From the NCBI RefSeq assembly GCF_045223415.1, contig NZ_JBEQZJ010000011.1, positions 22,186 through 86,185 of the forward strand: a DNA stretch of 64,000 bases, given 5' to 3'. Source of the DNA: Hoskinsella mucinilytica. GTDB lineage: Bacteria; Bacillota_I; Bacilli_A; Erysipelotrichales; Erysipelotrichaceae. The notes beneath the pieces were generated by a model. That model did no database searches. It was not told the origin of the DNA and was given only the letters and a program-made list of their open reading frames with translations. This document shows, piece after piece, positions 1-9,209 of the stretch. The translations under genes were made by a program, and so were the position numbers. How positions within the stretch are numbered: the first letter of the stretch is position 1; every line of letters begins with the position of its first letter.

Positions 1-2
1 CG

Positions 3-335
3 TTAGGTATTGCTTATATATCGAAATCAGCCGCATGTCCTACTTATCTCATGCGTGATCATAAGCTTTATGAAATTAGTGGCAATGCATTACCTGTAGG
101 CATTGTGTCTGTGATGCAACCGGACTGTTTTTCTATTGAGTTAGAAGATGGTGATGAATTTATTATGATGAGTGATGGAATCGAGGCGCATGAATTTTAT
201 GAATGGATGAGAGAACGACAGTCTCATAGTCTACGAGAAGATGTGGATATTTTCCGGGAAATACTTGAGAAGACGAGAAGAAAGGATGATTCTACCTTTA
301 TCATAACCAAAGTCAGTAAAAATCAGAGAATGTAG
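3..335 (+). CDS. spoIIE: SpoIIE phosphatase, C-terminal part (5' truncated by window)
   Basis: This is the C-terminal ~110 residues of the PP2C-type serine phosphatase SpoIIE, which dephosphorylates the anti-anti-sigma factor SpoIIAA to release sigma-F in the forespore. The frame is open from base 3, so the gene begins outside the window; the ATG at 51 is internal. Visible family features are the K-S-x-x-x-P-T segment, L-P-V-G-I, and the acidic D-E-F-I-M-M-S-D-G-I strand near the phosphatase metal site, ending in D-D-S-T-F-I. The neighbours tilS, hpt and ftsH are the classical order after spoIIE in Firmicutes, which supports the call and implies a spore former. Confidence 0.85.
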   Translation, partial: LGIAYISKSAACPTYLMRDHKLYEISGNALPVGIVSVMQPDCFSIELEDGDEFIMMSDGIEAHEFYEWMRERQSHSLREDVDIFREILEKTRRKDDSTFIITKVSKNQRM

Positions 336-343
336 GGATATTG

Positions 344-369
344 GCACTGAACACAGTGCTTTTCTTTTA
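344..369 (+). terminator. Rho-independent terminator of spoIIE
   Basis: A perfect 6-bp stem GCACTG/CAGTGC with a 4-nt loop is followed by TTTTCTTTT, 8 nt after the spoIIE stop. Confidence 0.75.
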
Positions 370-407
370 TTTTCATGTCAATAAAAAGATGCTTTTTTTT
401 TGATGTA

Positions 408-416
408 TGATATAAT
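408..416 (+). promoter_or_regulatory. Extended -10 promoter placing the tilS transcript start at its ATG
   Basis: TGA-TATAAT is a perfect -10 hexamer (411-416) with a TGn extension and no good -35. The usual start point, about 7 nt downstream, falls on the A of the tilS ATG at 423. No Shine-Dalgarno sequence is present. Confidence 0.55.
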
Positions 417-422
417 ACGCAT

Positions 423-1643
423 ATGAAATTATTAGAACTTGAACATAACAAAACATATATCATCGGTGTTAGCGGAGGTCCTGATTCTATGGCACTTTTG
501 GATATGTGTGTAAAAGCAAAACTGAATATCGTGATAGCACATATGAATTACCAAGTAAGGAAATCGGCGTTTCGAGATATGGAAATCGTGGAGCAATATG
601 CCAAACAGTATCATATCCCTTGTGAAATTCGTTTACAGGAAAAGCCATGCAAAGGTAATTTCGAAGCGTTTGCCAGAGAACAACGCTATGCTTTTTATGC
701 GGAGCTTATGCATCGCTATCATGGGGAAGGAGTATTGTTAGCTCATCATTTGGATGATCATCTGGAAACTTATCTCATGCAGAAACAAAGAAATAGTGAA
801 GGAAGTGTGTGGGGCATTCGTGAGCAGACAGTGATACATGGCTGTAACATTCTACGCCCATTACTTTCTTATACGAAAAATGATATCATGGACTATTGTG
901 AAAAATTTAAAGTGCCTTATGGAATAGATGAAACCAATTTAGGGAATGATTATACTAGAAATAGAATTAGACATGAGATCATCGAACCGATGAGCAGAGA
1001 GGAAAAAGAGGCTTTGGCTACACTCATTTTACAAGAAAATGAACAAAAAGCTGCGAAAACAAGGAAATGGAAACAATATCTTTCTACTTGGCAGCATACA
1101 GTAGAAGAGTTGAGTTTACTAGAGGAGGAAGACTTGAAAGAATTACTTCAAGTGTTGATTTATGAACAATTAAAGCTTTCTTTGAATCATCATGAAATCA
1201 ATATACTAGTAAAACTGATCCAAAAGCATGAAGATGGATGGTCACGTGTCATAGCAAATAAATATGAATTTTATCAAGAATATGGTAAACTTTGTATAGA
1301 TTCCATCAAAGAACAAACGTTTTCTTATACCTATGATCGCATTCGTTTTGAGCAAACACCGTATTTCACAATCAGTGATCATGGAAGCTCTACCGAGGCT
1401 TTGACCTTGCAAGAGGATGATTTCCCAATTACCATACGAAATGCACAAGCAGGCGATGTTATCCAGTTAAGATTCGGTAGAAAAAAGCTGAATCGTTGGT
1501 TTATTGATCGTAAGATACCAAAAAAAGAACGTAAAATATGGCCTGTGGTAACCAACAAGGATGGAATTGTAATACTGGTACCGAAAATCGGCTGTGATAT
1601 TGCACATTTCTCTAACAATCCTACGTTATTTGTGTTAAAATAG
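423..1643 (+). CDS. tilS: tRNA(Ile)-lysidine synthase TilS
   Basis: TilS attaches lysine to C34 of the CAU-anticodon isoleucine tRNA so that it reads AUA. The PP-loop S-G-G-P-D-S at residues 17-22 binds ATP. The L-A-H-H-L-D-D-H and N-D-Y-T-R-N-R-I-R-H segments of the N-terminal domain are present, and a C-terminal TilS substrate-binding domain contains R-K-K-L-N-R-W-F-I-D-R-K. At 406 aa it is in the normal range. It lies between spoIIE and hpt as in other Firmicutes. The start has no ribosome binding site and sits where transcription is predicted to begin, so translation may be leaderless. Confidence 0.93.
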   Translation: MKLLELEHNKTYIIGVSGGPDSMALLDMCVKAKLNIVIAHMNYQVRKSAFRDMEIVEQYAKQYHIPCEIRLQEKPCKGNFEAFAREQRYAFYAELMHRYHGEGVLLAHHLDDHLETYLMQKQRNSEGSVWGIREQTVIHGCNILRPLLSYTKNDIMDYCEKFKVPYGIDETNLGNDYTRNRIRHEIIEPMSREEKEALATLILQENEQKAAKTRKWKQYLSTWQHTVEELSLLEEEDLKELLQVLIYEQLKLSLNHHEINILVKLIQKHEDGWSRVIANKYEFYQEYGKLCIDSIKEQTFSYTYDRIRFEQTPYFTISDHGSSTEALTLQEDDFPITIRNAQAGDVIQLRFGRKKLNRWFIDRKIPKKERKIWPVVTNKDGIVILVPKIGCDIAHFSNNPTLFVLK

Positions 1644-1670
1644 AAGGTAGCTGTATTAGGAGGATCATTC

Positions 1671-2210
1671 ATGCGTGATGTTATTGAAAAAGTATTAGTA
1701 ACAGAAGAAGAAATCGTGAAACGTAGCCGAGAACTTGGCGCTGAAATCACAAAAGATTATGAAAAAACAAATGAAACACCATTGGTGGTAGCACTACTGA
1801 AAGGAAGTGTTCCTTTTTTAGCTGAAATCATCAAACATATAGATATGGACATTCAATTTGATTTTATGGATGTTTCCAGTTATCAGGGAACAGAATCTAT
1901 TGGCGATATTCGTATTGACAAAGATCTGGATTGTTCTGTAAAGGATATCTCAATTTTGTTGGTGGAGGATATCGTTGACACCGGCAGAACCTTGAAGGAA
2001 GTCACTAAACTTTTGAAAAACAAAGGTGCGAAAGATGTAAAAGTCGTTTCTTTGTTAGATAAACCTGATCGTCGTGTGGTGGATATCGAAGCGGACTATG
2101 TTGGTTTTACCATTCCAAATGAATTCGTTGTAGGGTTCGGTTTGGATTATGACCAGAAGTACCGTAATCTACCTTATATTGGTGTGTTGAAACCTGAAAT
2201 CTATAAATAA
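1671..2210 (+). CDS. hpt: Hypoxanthine phosphoribosyltransferase
   Basis: This cytoplasmic purine-salvage enzyme makes IMP or GMP from hypoxanthine or guanine and PRPP. The PRPP loop V-E-D-I-V-D-T-G-R-T is at residues 98-107, with L-L-K-G-S at about 42-46 and the F-V-V-G-F-G-L-D-Y C-terminal segment typical of the family. The length of 179 aa is normal. An AGGAGG site precedes the ATG. It lies 27 bp after tilS and 17 bp before ftsH, so the three are probably one operon; in Bacillus, Hpt and TilS also regulate ftsH, which may or may not apply here. Confidence 0.95.
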   Translation: MRDVIEKVLVTEEEIVKRSRELGAEITKDYEKTNETPLVVALLKGSVPFLAEIIKHIDMDIQFDFMDVSSYQGTESIGDIRIDKDLDCSVKDISILLVEDIVDTGRTLKEVTKLLKNKGAKDVKVVSLLDKPDRRVVDIEADYVGFTIPNEFVVGFGLDYDQKYRNLPYIGVLKPEIYK

Positions 2211-2227
2211 AAAAGGAGGACTTGGGT

Positions 2228-4258
2228 ATGAAAAATAAAAAGGTCATAAGCCTTTGGCCCTACTTGCTGATCCTTGCAATTCTGGCAGTCCTAGTTACGT
2301 ATGGGACTGGAAGCAATACGAAAACATTCAATTACAATGAATTTTTAGCAAATGCTGAAAAAATGGAATTCAAAAAGGTTGAAATGGCAATGGGCACTAC
2401 TGTGATCGATGTTAGCGGAACCTATGCAACAAGTAAAGGAAATGCTAGTTTTAAGGTAACTGTACCAAATACAGAGGAAAATGTAAAATGGTTGACAGAT
2501 ACTTTATCAAAGGATAAGAGCACAGAGCTGACAACAAGAGATCCAAATCAGGAAAGCTTCCTGATGAAATTCTTTATCAATGTATTCCCTTATTTGATGC
2601 TTGCGGGTATCGCAATTTTCTTCTTTACGAAGATGAATAGCGGAGGTAGCAATAAGGCATTTGAATTCAGTAAATCAAAAGCTAGAATCGAAGGAAACAT
2701 CAAGGTACGTTTTAAAGATGTAGCCGGATGTGATGAAGAAAAAGAAGAAGTAAAAGAGATTATTGATTATTTAAAAGATCCTAAAAAGTTTACGGATATG
2801 GGAGCACGTATACCTAAGGGGATGCTGATGGTTGGTCCTCCAGGTACAGGTAAAACGTTGCTTGCTAAAGCAGTAGCCGGTGAAGCAAATGTTCCGTTTT
2901 TCTCTATCAGTGGTAGTGATTTCGTAGAGATGTTTGTTGGTACTGGAGCAAGCCGTGTACGTGACATGTTTAAAAAAGCTCAACAAACAGCACCTTGTAT
3001 CGTATTTATTGACGAAATTGATGCTGTTGGTAGACAGCGTGGAGCCGGTATGGGTGGCGGAAATGATGAACGTGAACAGACATTAAACCAGTTATTGGTT
3101 GAAATGGATGGTATGGGTGAAAACAAAGGTATTGTTATTATTGCAGCTACCAATCGACCTGATGTATTGGACCCTGCGTTATTGCGTAGTGGACGATTTG
3201 ATCGTCAGATAACGGTAAACCTACCTGATAAAAAAGGACGTTTTGAAATTTTGAAGGTTCATGCTAGAAACAAGAAACTTGGAAATGATATTTCACTGGA
3301 ATCCCTTGCGAAACGTACACCGGGATTCTCAGGTGCAGATTTGGAAAATGTTTTGAACGAAGGTGCTATTCTTGCAGTTCGTGATAAACGTAAGGTCATT
3401 ACGATGGAAGATCTAGATGAAGCAATCGACCGTGTTATGATGGGACCTGCGAAAAAATCTAGAAAGTATACAGAAAAAGAAAAACGCCTAGTGGCGTTCC
3501 ATGAAGCAGGACATGCTGTTATCGGTATCAAACTGGAAGATGCCGACATGGTAGAAAAAGTTACTATCATCCCTCGTGGTGAAGCAGGTGGCTATAACCT
3601 AATGACACCAAGAGAAGAAAAAATGATGCCTACCAAAGCTGATTTTATGGCTCAGATTACCGGTTTATTGGGTGGTCGTGTGGCAGAAGAAGTTGTGTTT
3701 AATGAAATCTCTGCAGGAGCTAGCAATGATATTCAACGTGCTACTAAAATCGCAAAGGCTATGGTAAGAAGCTGGGGTATGTCAAACCTTGGACCTATTC
3801 AATATGATGATGGAACAGGGAATGTATTCCTTGGTAGAGACTATGGTTCCGGTAGCAATTACTCCGGTGAAATTGCATATGAAATCGATAAGGAAATTCG
3901 TAAGATCATCAATGAATGTTATGATCATGCGAAACAAATCATCACAGAACATATTGATCTATTGACATTGATTGCCAATACCTTAGTAGAAGAAGAAACA
4001 ATTACAAGTGAACAAATCAATAATTTGGTTACTTATGGTAGTTTGACTAATCCTAATGAAGTGAAAAAGGAAGCAACTACTTCAGAGGATGTAGAAAACC
4101 AGATCAAACAGGATAATATGGAAGCACAGGAAGTTCTTCATGATGACATTGATCATCACGATGCTGAGGAAGAAAAGAAAAAACAGGAAAAGGTCAGCTT
4201 TGAAGAAGCGATGAAGGAACTTACAAAAAGTGATGACTATGATGAATCAAAAGAATAA
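2228..4258 (+). CDS. ftsH: ATP-dependent zinc metalloprotease FtsH
   Basis: FtsH is a membrane-anchored AAA+ protease that degrades misassembled membrane proteins and regulatory proteins. Two transmembrane segments (about residues 8-26 and 112-132) flank an extracytoplasmic domain. An AAA+ module follows with Walker A G-P-P-G-T-G-K-T near residue 204, Walker B I-V-F-I-D-E-I-D, and an A-T-N-R-P-D second region of homology. The zinc site H-E-A-G-H is near residue 425. The C-terminus is charged and rich in D, E and K. The ATG at 2228 is chosen because AGGAGG (2214-2219) lies 8 nt upstream; an in-frame TTG at 2222 is too close to that site. Confidence 0.96.
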   Translation: MKNKKVISLWPYLLILAILAVLVTYGTGSNTKTFNYNEFLANAEKMEFKKVEMAMGTTVIDVSGTYATSKGNASFKVTVPNTEENVKWLTDTLSKDKSTELTTRDPNQESFLMKFFINVFPYLMLAGIAIFFFTKMNSGGSNKAFEFSKSKARIEGNIKVRFKDVAGCDEEKEEVKEIIDYLKDPKKFTDMGARIPKGMLMVGPPGTGKTLLAKAVAGEANVPFFSISGSDFVEMFVGTGASRVRDMFKKAQQTAPCIVFIDEIDAVGRQRGAGMGGGNDEREQTLNQLLVEMDGMGENKGIVIIAATNRPDVLDPALLRSGRFDRQITVNLPDKKGRFEILKVHARNKKLGNDISLESLAKRTPGFSGADLENVLNEGAILAVRDKRKVITMEDLDEAIDRVMMGPAKKSRKYTEKEKRLVAFHEAGHAVIGIKLEDADMVEKVTIIPRGEAGGYNLMTPREEKMMPTKADFMAQITGLLGGRVAEEVVFNEISAGASNDIQRATKIAKAMVRSWGMSNLGPIQYDDGTGNVFLGRDYGSGSNYSGEIAYEIDKEIRKIINECYDHAKQIITEHIDLLTLIANTLVEEETITSEQINNLVTYGSLTNPNEVKKEATTSEDVENQIKQDNMEAQEVLHDDIDHHDAEEEKKKQEKVSFEEAMKELTKSDDYDESKE

Positions 4259-4285
4259 GAGATAGCAAACGCTATCTCTTTTTTT
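4259..4285 (+). terminator. Terminator of the tilS-hpt-ftsH operon
   Basis: A perfect 8-bp stem GAGATAGC/GCTATCTC with an AAAC loop is followed by seven T, starting at the base after the ftsH stop codon. Confidence 0.9.
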
Positions 4286-4346
4286 CATGATATGAGAGAT
4301 ACCACAATCACAGTGAGAGGATATTGATCTGTATAATAAGTATGTG

Positions 4347-4374
4347 AAAAAAATTACCCATTCGATTGGGTAAT
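4347..4374 (-). terminator. Minus-strand terminator of the PTS regulator gene
   Basis: An 8-bp stem ATTACCCA/TGGGTAAT with a 6-nt loop is followed on the minus strand by seven T. It is about 90 nt past the stop of the convergent regulator gene. Confidence 0.75.
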
Positions 4375-4465
4375 GAAAATGGCGCTAACAGAGAAAATCT
4401 ATGACATACATGTATAAAAAGATATGGTATAGGTGTAATTTGAGTGTTTTTAACATCACTTTTTT

Positions 4466-6358
4466 CTACATGATTTTTAAAGCATGCTCCACACAGGTTA
4501 TAAAATTTGAAAATGTAGGTGTTGAGAAAATATCATGAAATAATGTATCGTTTTCGAGGAAAATTGATAGATAATGCCAAAATTGTAATTCTTTGATATT
4601 ATTCTTCGCAATAGATACAAGAAGAATGATACGAACAGCATGTTCTTCATCCCAATAAACTTCATTTTGAAGCAATGCTACAGATACAAGTGTTTCCTCC
4701 GACATTGGCGTAAGAGGGTGGGGGATGGCAACATGATTTCCAAAATATGAACTGGATAGATTTTCTCGATTGTAAACCGATTTTACAAATTCATCTCCTA
4801 AATGATATGTGCAATTAATATTATCAATGACGATTTTTAATGCTTCATCTTTAGAGGAAACACTACCGTAAAAAAATCGTTCTTCACTGAATTTTGTCAA
4901 TACTGCATGTATATCATTATAACCCTGAATAGTCATTGTGATTTTTTTGAAATCTTGTTCACTAGGAAATAAATTTATTTTAGGAATGACATTCTGATAT
5001 TCCTCAAGATATTGTTCTGTGGTAAACACCCCATCATAGTTCTCCACCGAAATATTGGTATTTGTGATTGGCCAAGAAGTAAAATCTATGATTTCAATTT
5101 GATTGGGAATGTTATTGAATATCTTATGTTTTAATAAAATCATTTCTGACTTTCGTAAAGACGTAATGATCAAGATTTTTTTACCTTTTGTCGTAGATAT
5201 ATAATTTTCTAATCCAAAGTTAAAATAAAGAGCAAGATAGGATATCTCATCAATGGACACTGTAAGCCCAAATTCTTTTTCTATCAGAACTGAAAAAAAT
5301 AAAGCGATATCGTAGGCATGAGTAAAAGATAGATGGATTTCATTAGCCTGAGGATTAGTTAATTGAGTTCCCGATTTGATGCGGTAAAATAAGGGCACTA
5401 CATGAAGTGCCAATACAAGTTTTAAATTATCAACTGCATCAAAGTTGATAGAAAATTTTTGAAAAATGAGATGAAATGCTCGATCAATAAATGCATTAAC
5501 TTCTTCCTGTAATAAATCTTCTCCTGTATAATCTAATCGACCAAGGATGATTTGTGTTAACAGCATACATTCATAATAGAAATAATCTTCAGGAAGTTTA
5601 TTTCGGTTTACTAAAGTATGCAAGATATCCTTTGCGATGATAAATTCTTTTGTTTGCTTAAGACCTAAATCTGAGGGCTGTTCAATAAAATGAAAATGTT
5701 TGATCCTTTGAAGCGATAATGATACATAAGAAGTTATATTTTGTAATGTACTTTCATCGATATGATATTGATATTTAATAAAAACATCAGCAACTATGGT
5801 ATAAATTGCGTTTGTACTTTCTGGTGCAGTACTGTCGAATTCATAATCCATACCAATTTTATTAATGCAAGTTCTCTTCTTTAATTCGCTACCAAGAATT
5901 GCATACCCGTGATTGGTCTTATACTCTAATTGTAGTGAAAATTCTTTTAATATCGTTTTTAATTCCCGTATGGTTGTATAGAGTGTCGTTTCACTGATAC
6001 TAAATTGTTCCATAAGATCATATTTGGGAGTATATCCATTATTGTTCAGGAGGTATTTTATAATAAGCTTAGAGCGATTATTTGCATTAGCATAATCATA
6101 AGAACTATTGCTTTTTAATAAGTGTAAATCTTTTTTTAATTGTACTTCATTTAGGATTTTTATTCTTGTCCCTTTTCCTGGAGAAGTAATGATTTCGAAA
6201 GAGGCATATTTTTTCCCGTATTCTTTTATTGCTTCCAAATCATTAAAGATCGTTCTCATACTTACTTTAAAGTGAGTCGCAATCATATTTGCTGTGATAT
6301 AGGAATCACAATATTGTAAAAAATACTCAATAATATGTAATTGGCGTTCAGATAGCAT
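4466..6358 (-). CDS. BglG/MtlR-type PTS-dependent transcriptional regulator
   Basis: This 630-aa regulator probably controls the divergent PTS operon. Two N-terminal winged-helix/HTH stretches occupy about residues 1-150, the first with the I-T-A-N-M-I-A-T-H-F-K-V-S helix pair. A PRD-like helical middle follows, then an EIIB-like segment and a C-terminal EIIA type-2 domain with H-V-A-I-P-H near residues 541-546, the usual phosphorylated histidine region. There is no AAA+ domain, so it is not a LevR-type sigma-54 activator. The ATG at 6358 is chosen because AGAGGTG lies 6 nt upstream; the longer frame from 6379 lacks a site. By family knowledge, PTS phosphorylation of PRD and EII domains sets its activity. 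Confidence 0.85.
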   Translation of the reverse strand: MLSERQLHIIEYFLQYCDSYITANMIATHFKVSMRTIFNDLEAIKEYGKKYASFEIITSPGKGTRIKILNEVQLKKDLHLLKSNSSYDYANANNRSKLIIKYLLNNNGYTPKYDLMEQFSISETTLYTTIRELKTILKEFSLQLEYKTNHGYAILGSELKKRTCINKIGMDYEFDSTAPESTNAIYTIVADVFIKYQYHIDESTLQNITSYVSLSLQRIKHFHFIEQPSDLGLKQTKEFIIAKDILHTLVNRNKLPEDYFYYECMLLTQIILGRLDYTGEDLLQEEVNAFIDRAFHLIFQKFSINFDAVDNLKLVLALHVVPLFYRIKSGTQLTNPQANEIHLSFTHAYDIALFFSVLIEKEFGLTVSIDEISYLALYFNFGLENYISTTKGKKILIITSLRKSEMILLKHKIFNNIPNQIEIIDFTSWPITNTNISVENYDGVFTTEQYLEEYQNVIPKINLFPSEQDFKKITMTIQGYNDIHAVLTKFSEERFFYGSVSSKDEALKIVIDNINCTYHLGDEFVKSVYNRENLSSSYFGNHVAIPHPLTPMSEETLVSVALLQNEVYWDEEHAVRIILLVSIAKNNIKELQFWHYLSIFLENDTLFHDIFSTPTFSNFITCVEHALKIM

Positions 6359-6435
6359 AATTTCACCTCTTTTATTCAAATAGATTATACAATAAGTGTT
6401 TTTAGAAATATATCAAAAAATTTCTACATATTTTA

Positions 6436-6477
6436 TGCAAACAGTTGCAATTTTTTTTATTGTTATTTTCATATAAT
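6436..6477 (+). promoter_or_regulatory. Candidate PTS operon promoter and operator
   Basis: A perfect -10 TATAAT lies at 6472-6477 without a well-spaced -35. Just upstream is the inverted repeat TGCAA-N4-TTGCA (6436-6449), a plausible site for the divergent PRD regulator. Operator assignment is inference from position. Confidence 0.4.
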
Positions 6478-6639
6478 ATATGTAAATCATTGTAAAACAT
6501 TATGAATCTTGAATGATATAGTTTAGACAGAAGTTGACCATAGCATGAAATAAGTGGTTAACAAGAAATGAAAGGAGGAAGTAGATATGGCATGAAATTG
6601 AGTTATAGGAAAGAAATAGAAAAAGGAGGAAGAAACAAT

Positions 6640-7056
6640 ATGGTTAAAATTTTAATCGTAACGCATGAAGATTTAGGAAAGGCTTTACTAGATAGTGCAG
6701 AACTAATTGTAGGAAAGCAAACAGATATAGAAGCATTCTCGTTGAAAAGAGGCGAGGATATTTTGATCTTTAGTAAAGCCGTAGAACAAAGAATGAAAGC
6801 ATATGCTTCAACAGCAGATGTTTTAATCTTCACCGATTTGTTTGGCGGAAGTCCTACGAATGCGGTAATGTCGCATATTATGGACTATCCATTTCGATGC
6901 TTAACTGGGGTGAATTTACCAATGTTATTGGAGGCATTAATTACGCGACAGCAGGAGAATATCACCCTAGATGAAATTGCAATGAAATGTAAACAAGCTG
7001 CTTTGGATGGTGTTAAAGATGTAAACAGCATTATTGCAGAGGATTATCAGATTTAA
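6640..7056 (+). CDS. Mannose-family PTS EIIA component
   Basis: This 138-aa cytoplasmic EIIA (mannose/fructose/sorbose family) passes phosphate from HPr to EIIB. The phosphoacceptor histidine is H9 in I-V-T-H-E-D-L-G, and the conserved D-L-F-G-G-S-P-T-N-A motif is present. The ATG at 6640 is chosen because AGGAGG lies at 6624-6629; an upstream in-frame ATG at 6568 also has a GGAGG-like site but would add 24 residues ahead of the conserved first strand. It is the first gene of a five-gene hexose or hexitol operon. Confidence 0.9.
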   Translation: MVKILIVTHEDLGKALLDSAELIVGKQTDIEAFSLKRGEDILIFSKAVEQRMKAYASTADVLIFTDLFGGSPTNAVMSHIMDYPFRCLTGVNLPMLLEALITRQQENITLDEIAMKCKQAALDGVKDVNSIIAEDYQI

Positions 7057-7079
7057 ATGAATAGAAAGAGGTATGCAAA

Positions 7080-7574
7080 ATGGCAAAAATAGGCCTTATT
7101 AGAATCGACGATCGATTGATTCACGGACAAGTTGTAACGACATGGATCAACCATACAGCAAGCACACGGATTCTGATTGCAGATAATGAATTAGCAAACA
7201 ATAAATTTATGGCAAGTATCTATACTATGGCGGCACCTAAAGGACTTACGGTTGAAGTTATTGCAATTGATCATCTTGCGCAGGAATGGAAAAAAGATGA
7301 ACTTGGCACAGGAACATTATTGATTTTGTTTAAAAATGTTAAGGCATTATATGATGCCTATCAAAAAGGGTTTCATTTTTCCCATGTTCAAATTGCTGGA
7401 TTAGCATCCGGTCCCGGAAAAAAATTGGTTTATAAATCTGTTGGGTTAGATAAAGAATCAGCAATGCTACTTAAAGACCTTCATGACCAAGGAGTTAATG
7501 TTGAGTTTCAATCAATGCCTGGCGAGAAGATCGTTGATATACAAACCATCATAAAGAAATATTTTACATTATAA
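7080..7574 (+). CDS. Mannose-family PTS EIIB component
   Basis: This 164-aa EIIB of the mannose/sorbose family transfers phosphate to the sugar while EIIC-EIID imports it. The active-site histidine is H15 in I-R-I-D-D-R-L-I-H-G-Q-V-V, the family signature. It follows EIIA by 23 bp. The sugar cannot be read from the EIIB sequence. Confidence 0.93.
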   Translation: MAKIGLIRIDDRLIHGQVVTTWINHTASTRILIADNELANNKFMASIYTMAAPKGLTVEVIAIDHLAQEWKKDELGTGTLLILFKNVKALYDAYQKGFHFSHVQIAGLASGPGKKLVYKSVGLDKESAMLLKDLHDQGVNVEFQSMPGEKIVDIQTIIKKYFTL

Positions 7575-7589
7575 AACAAGGAGGTTATC

Positions 7590-9194
7590 ATGAACGAAGT
7601 AACAATTATTCAAGCAATTCTCATTGGACTATTCTATTGGTTTGAATGCAATCGATATGGACATTCTTTCACTGCATCTATTCTAATGAGTTGTATGCCT
7701 GCAGCTTTATGGGCAGGAATTGTTTTAGGCAATATTCCTGCTGCTATGGCGATTGGCGCTGTGATTCAGTTAATGTTTTTAGGTACTATTGGTCCTGCGG
7801 GAAATATTCCTCAAGATCCAGCTTTAGCAGCGTTAATTGCAACAACAATTGCATTAAAAACAGGAATGGATGCGGAAGCAGTTGTAACATTGGCAATTCC
7901 TGTCGGACTATTAGGAGCACAGATTTCAAATTTGATTCGTGCCCTTAACGTTGTATGGGTGCACATGGCTGACAAATATGCAGCAAAGGGAAATGTACGG
8001 GGAATCATCCTTTCTGGTTTGGTCTATCCATCCCTGATGCGACTTCCTATCTGTGTGATACCTGTTGCATTGGCAGCATTTTATGGACCTACATTTGTAC
8101 AAGGTATTCTAGACGTTATTCCACAATGGCTTATGCATGGATTGACTGTTGTAGGAGGTATTATGCCTGCGTTAGGATTTGCCATTGTAGTATCAGTAAT
8201 AGGAAGAAAATATCTGCTTCCATATTTTATTACAGGTTTCTTCCTTATTAAATTCTCCGGATTGGGAATTTTACCGATTTCTATCTTCGGATTGGTGATT
8301 GCATATTTACATATATTATTTACAAATAAAGATATCACGGCAGAGATAGAGATGGAAGAGGAACCAGAGGAAGAAAAAGCACCGGTATTCCGTTTGTTGG
8401 AGAAAAAAGATATCTCGAAATCTTATTGGATGTGGTGGTTGAGTTGTGAAGTTTCAAATTCTTTTGAACGTCTACAATCACTTGCTTTCTGTTGTGCTAT
8501 GACACCAATTTTGAAAAAACTTTATACAAACAAAGAAGATTTAAGCGCAGCATTACAAAGACATTTACAGTTTTTTAATACCGAATGTACGTGGGGAGCT
8601 ATTGTACCGGGGATGACCATTGCTTTAGAGGAAGAAAAAGCAATGCATGCAGATGTACCAGATGATACTATCAACGGCATCAAAACAGGTCTTATGGGAC
8701 CATTTGCAGGTATTGGTGATACAATCAACTGGGCGACTTTATTGCCAATTTTACTTGGATTGTTTATTCCTATGGCAGAAAAAGGGAATTGGATCGCAGG
8801 TGTAGCGCCTATCTTGATCTATACGGCAATTACATGTTTTATCGGTTATCATTTATATCATTTTGGTTATAGTGCGGGTACAAAATCAGCAACCTTCTTA
8901 TTAAAATCAGGATGGATCGATAAAGCTATTTTAGGGGCTAGTATTTTAGGATTGTTTATGATGGGAGGTCTAGCAGCTACATTTATTCAAGTAACAACGC
9001 CACTTTCCATTCAAACAGGAGGCACTGTATATAGCATACAAGAAATATTAGATAGTATCTTACCTGGATTATTACAATTAGCTACTGTTGGGGGCGTATA
9101 TTTATATTTGGAAAAAGTAAATCGAAATTATACCCAAATTGTTTTATTGATGATTGGAATAGGCTTGATTTTGGGTGGTCTTGGGATTTTATAA
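7590..9194 (+). CDS. Fused mannose-family PTS EIIC-EIID permease
   Basis: Two permease subunits that are normally separate are one 534-aa chain. Residues 1-250 are EIIC-like, hydrophobic, with multiple membrane segments and G-A-V-I-Q-L-M-F-L-G and G-P-A-G-N-I-P. An acidic linker rich in E occupies about 250-265. Residues 270-534 are EIID-like, with F-N-T-E, W-G-A-I-V-P-G and G-P-F-A-G-I-G-D-T-I-N-W. There is no stop codon or frame change between the halves. AGGAGG precedes the ATG. It forms the membrane channel of the system with the preceding EIIA and EIIB. Confidence 0.9.
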   Translation: MNEVTIIQAILIGLFYWFECNRYGHSFTASILMSCMPAALWAGIVLGNIPAAMAIGAVIQLMFLGTIGPAGNIPQDPALAALIATTIALKTGMDAEAVVTLAIPVGLLGAQISNLIRALNVVWVHMADKYAAKGNVRGIILSGLVYPSLMRLPICVIPVALAAFYGPTFVQGILDVIPQWLMHGLTVVGGIMPALGFAIVVSVIGRKYLLPYFITGFFLIKFSGLGILPISIFGLVIAYLHILFTNKDITAEIEMEEEPEEEKAPVFRLLEKKDISKSYWMWWLSCEVSNSFERLQSLAFCCAMTPILKKLYTNKEDLSAALQRHLQFFNTECTWGAIVPGMTIALEEEKAMHADVPDDTINGIKTGLMGPFAGIGDTINWATLLPILLGLFIPMAEKGNWIAGVAPILIYTAITCFIGYHLYHFGYSAGTKSATFLLKSGWIDKAILGASILGLFMMGGLAATFIQVTTPLSIQTGGTVYSIQEILDSILPGLLQLATVGGVYLYLEKVNRNYTQIVLLMIGIGLILGGLGIL

Positions 9195-9209
9195 AAGGAG
9201 AACAAATAA

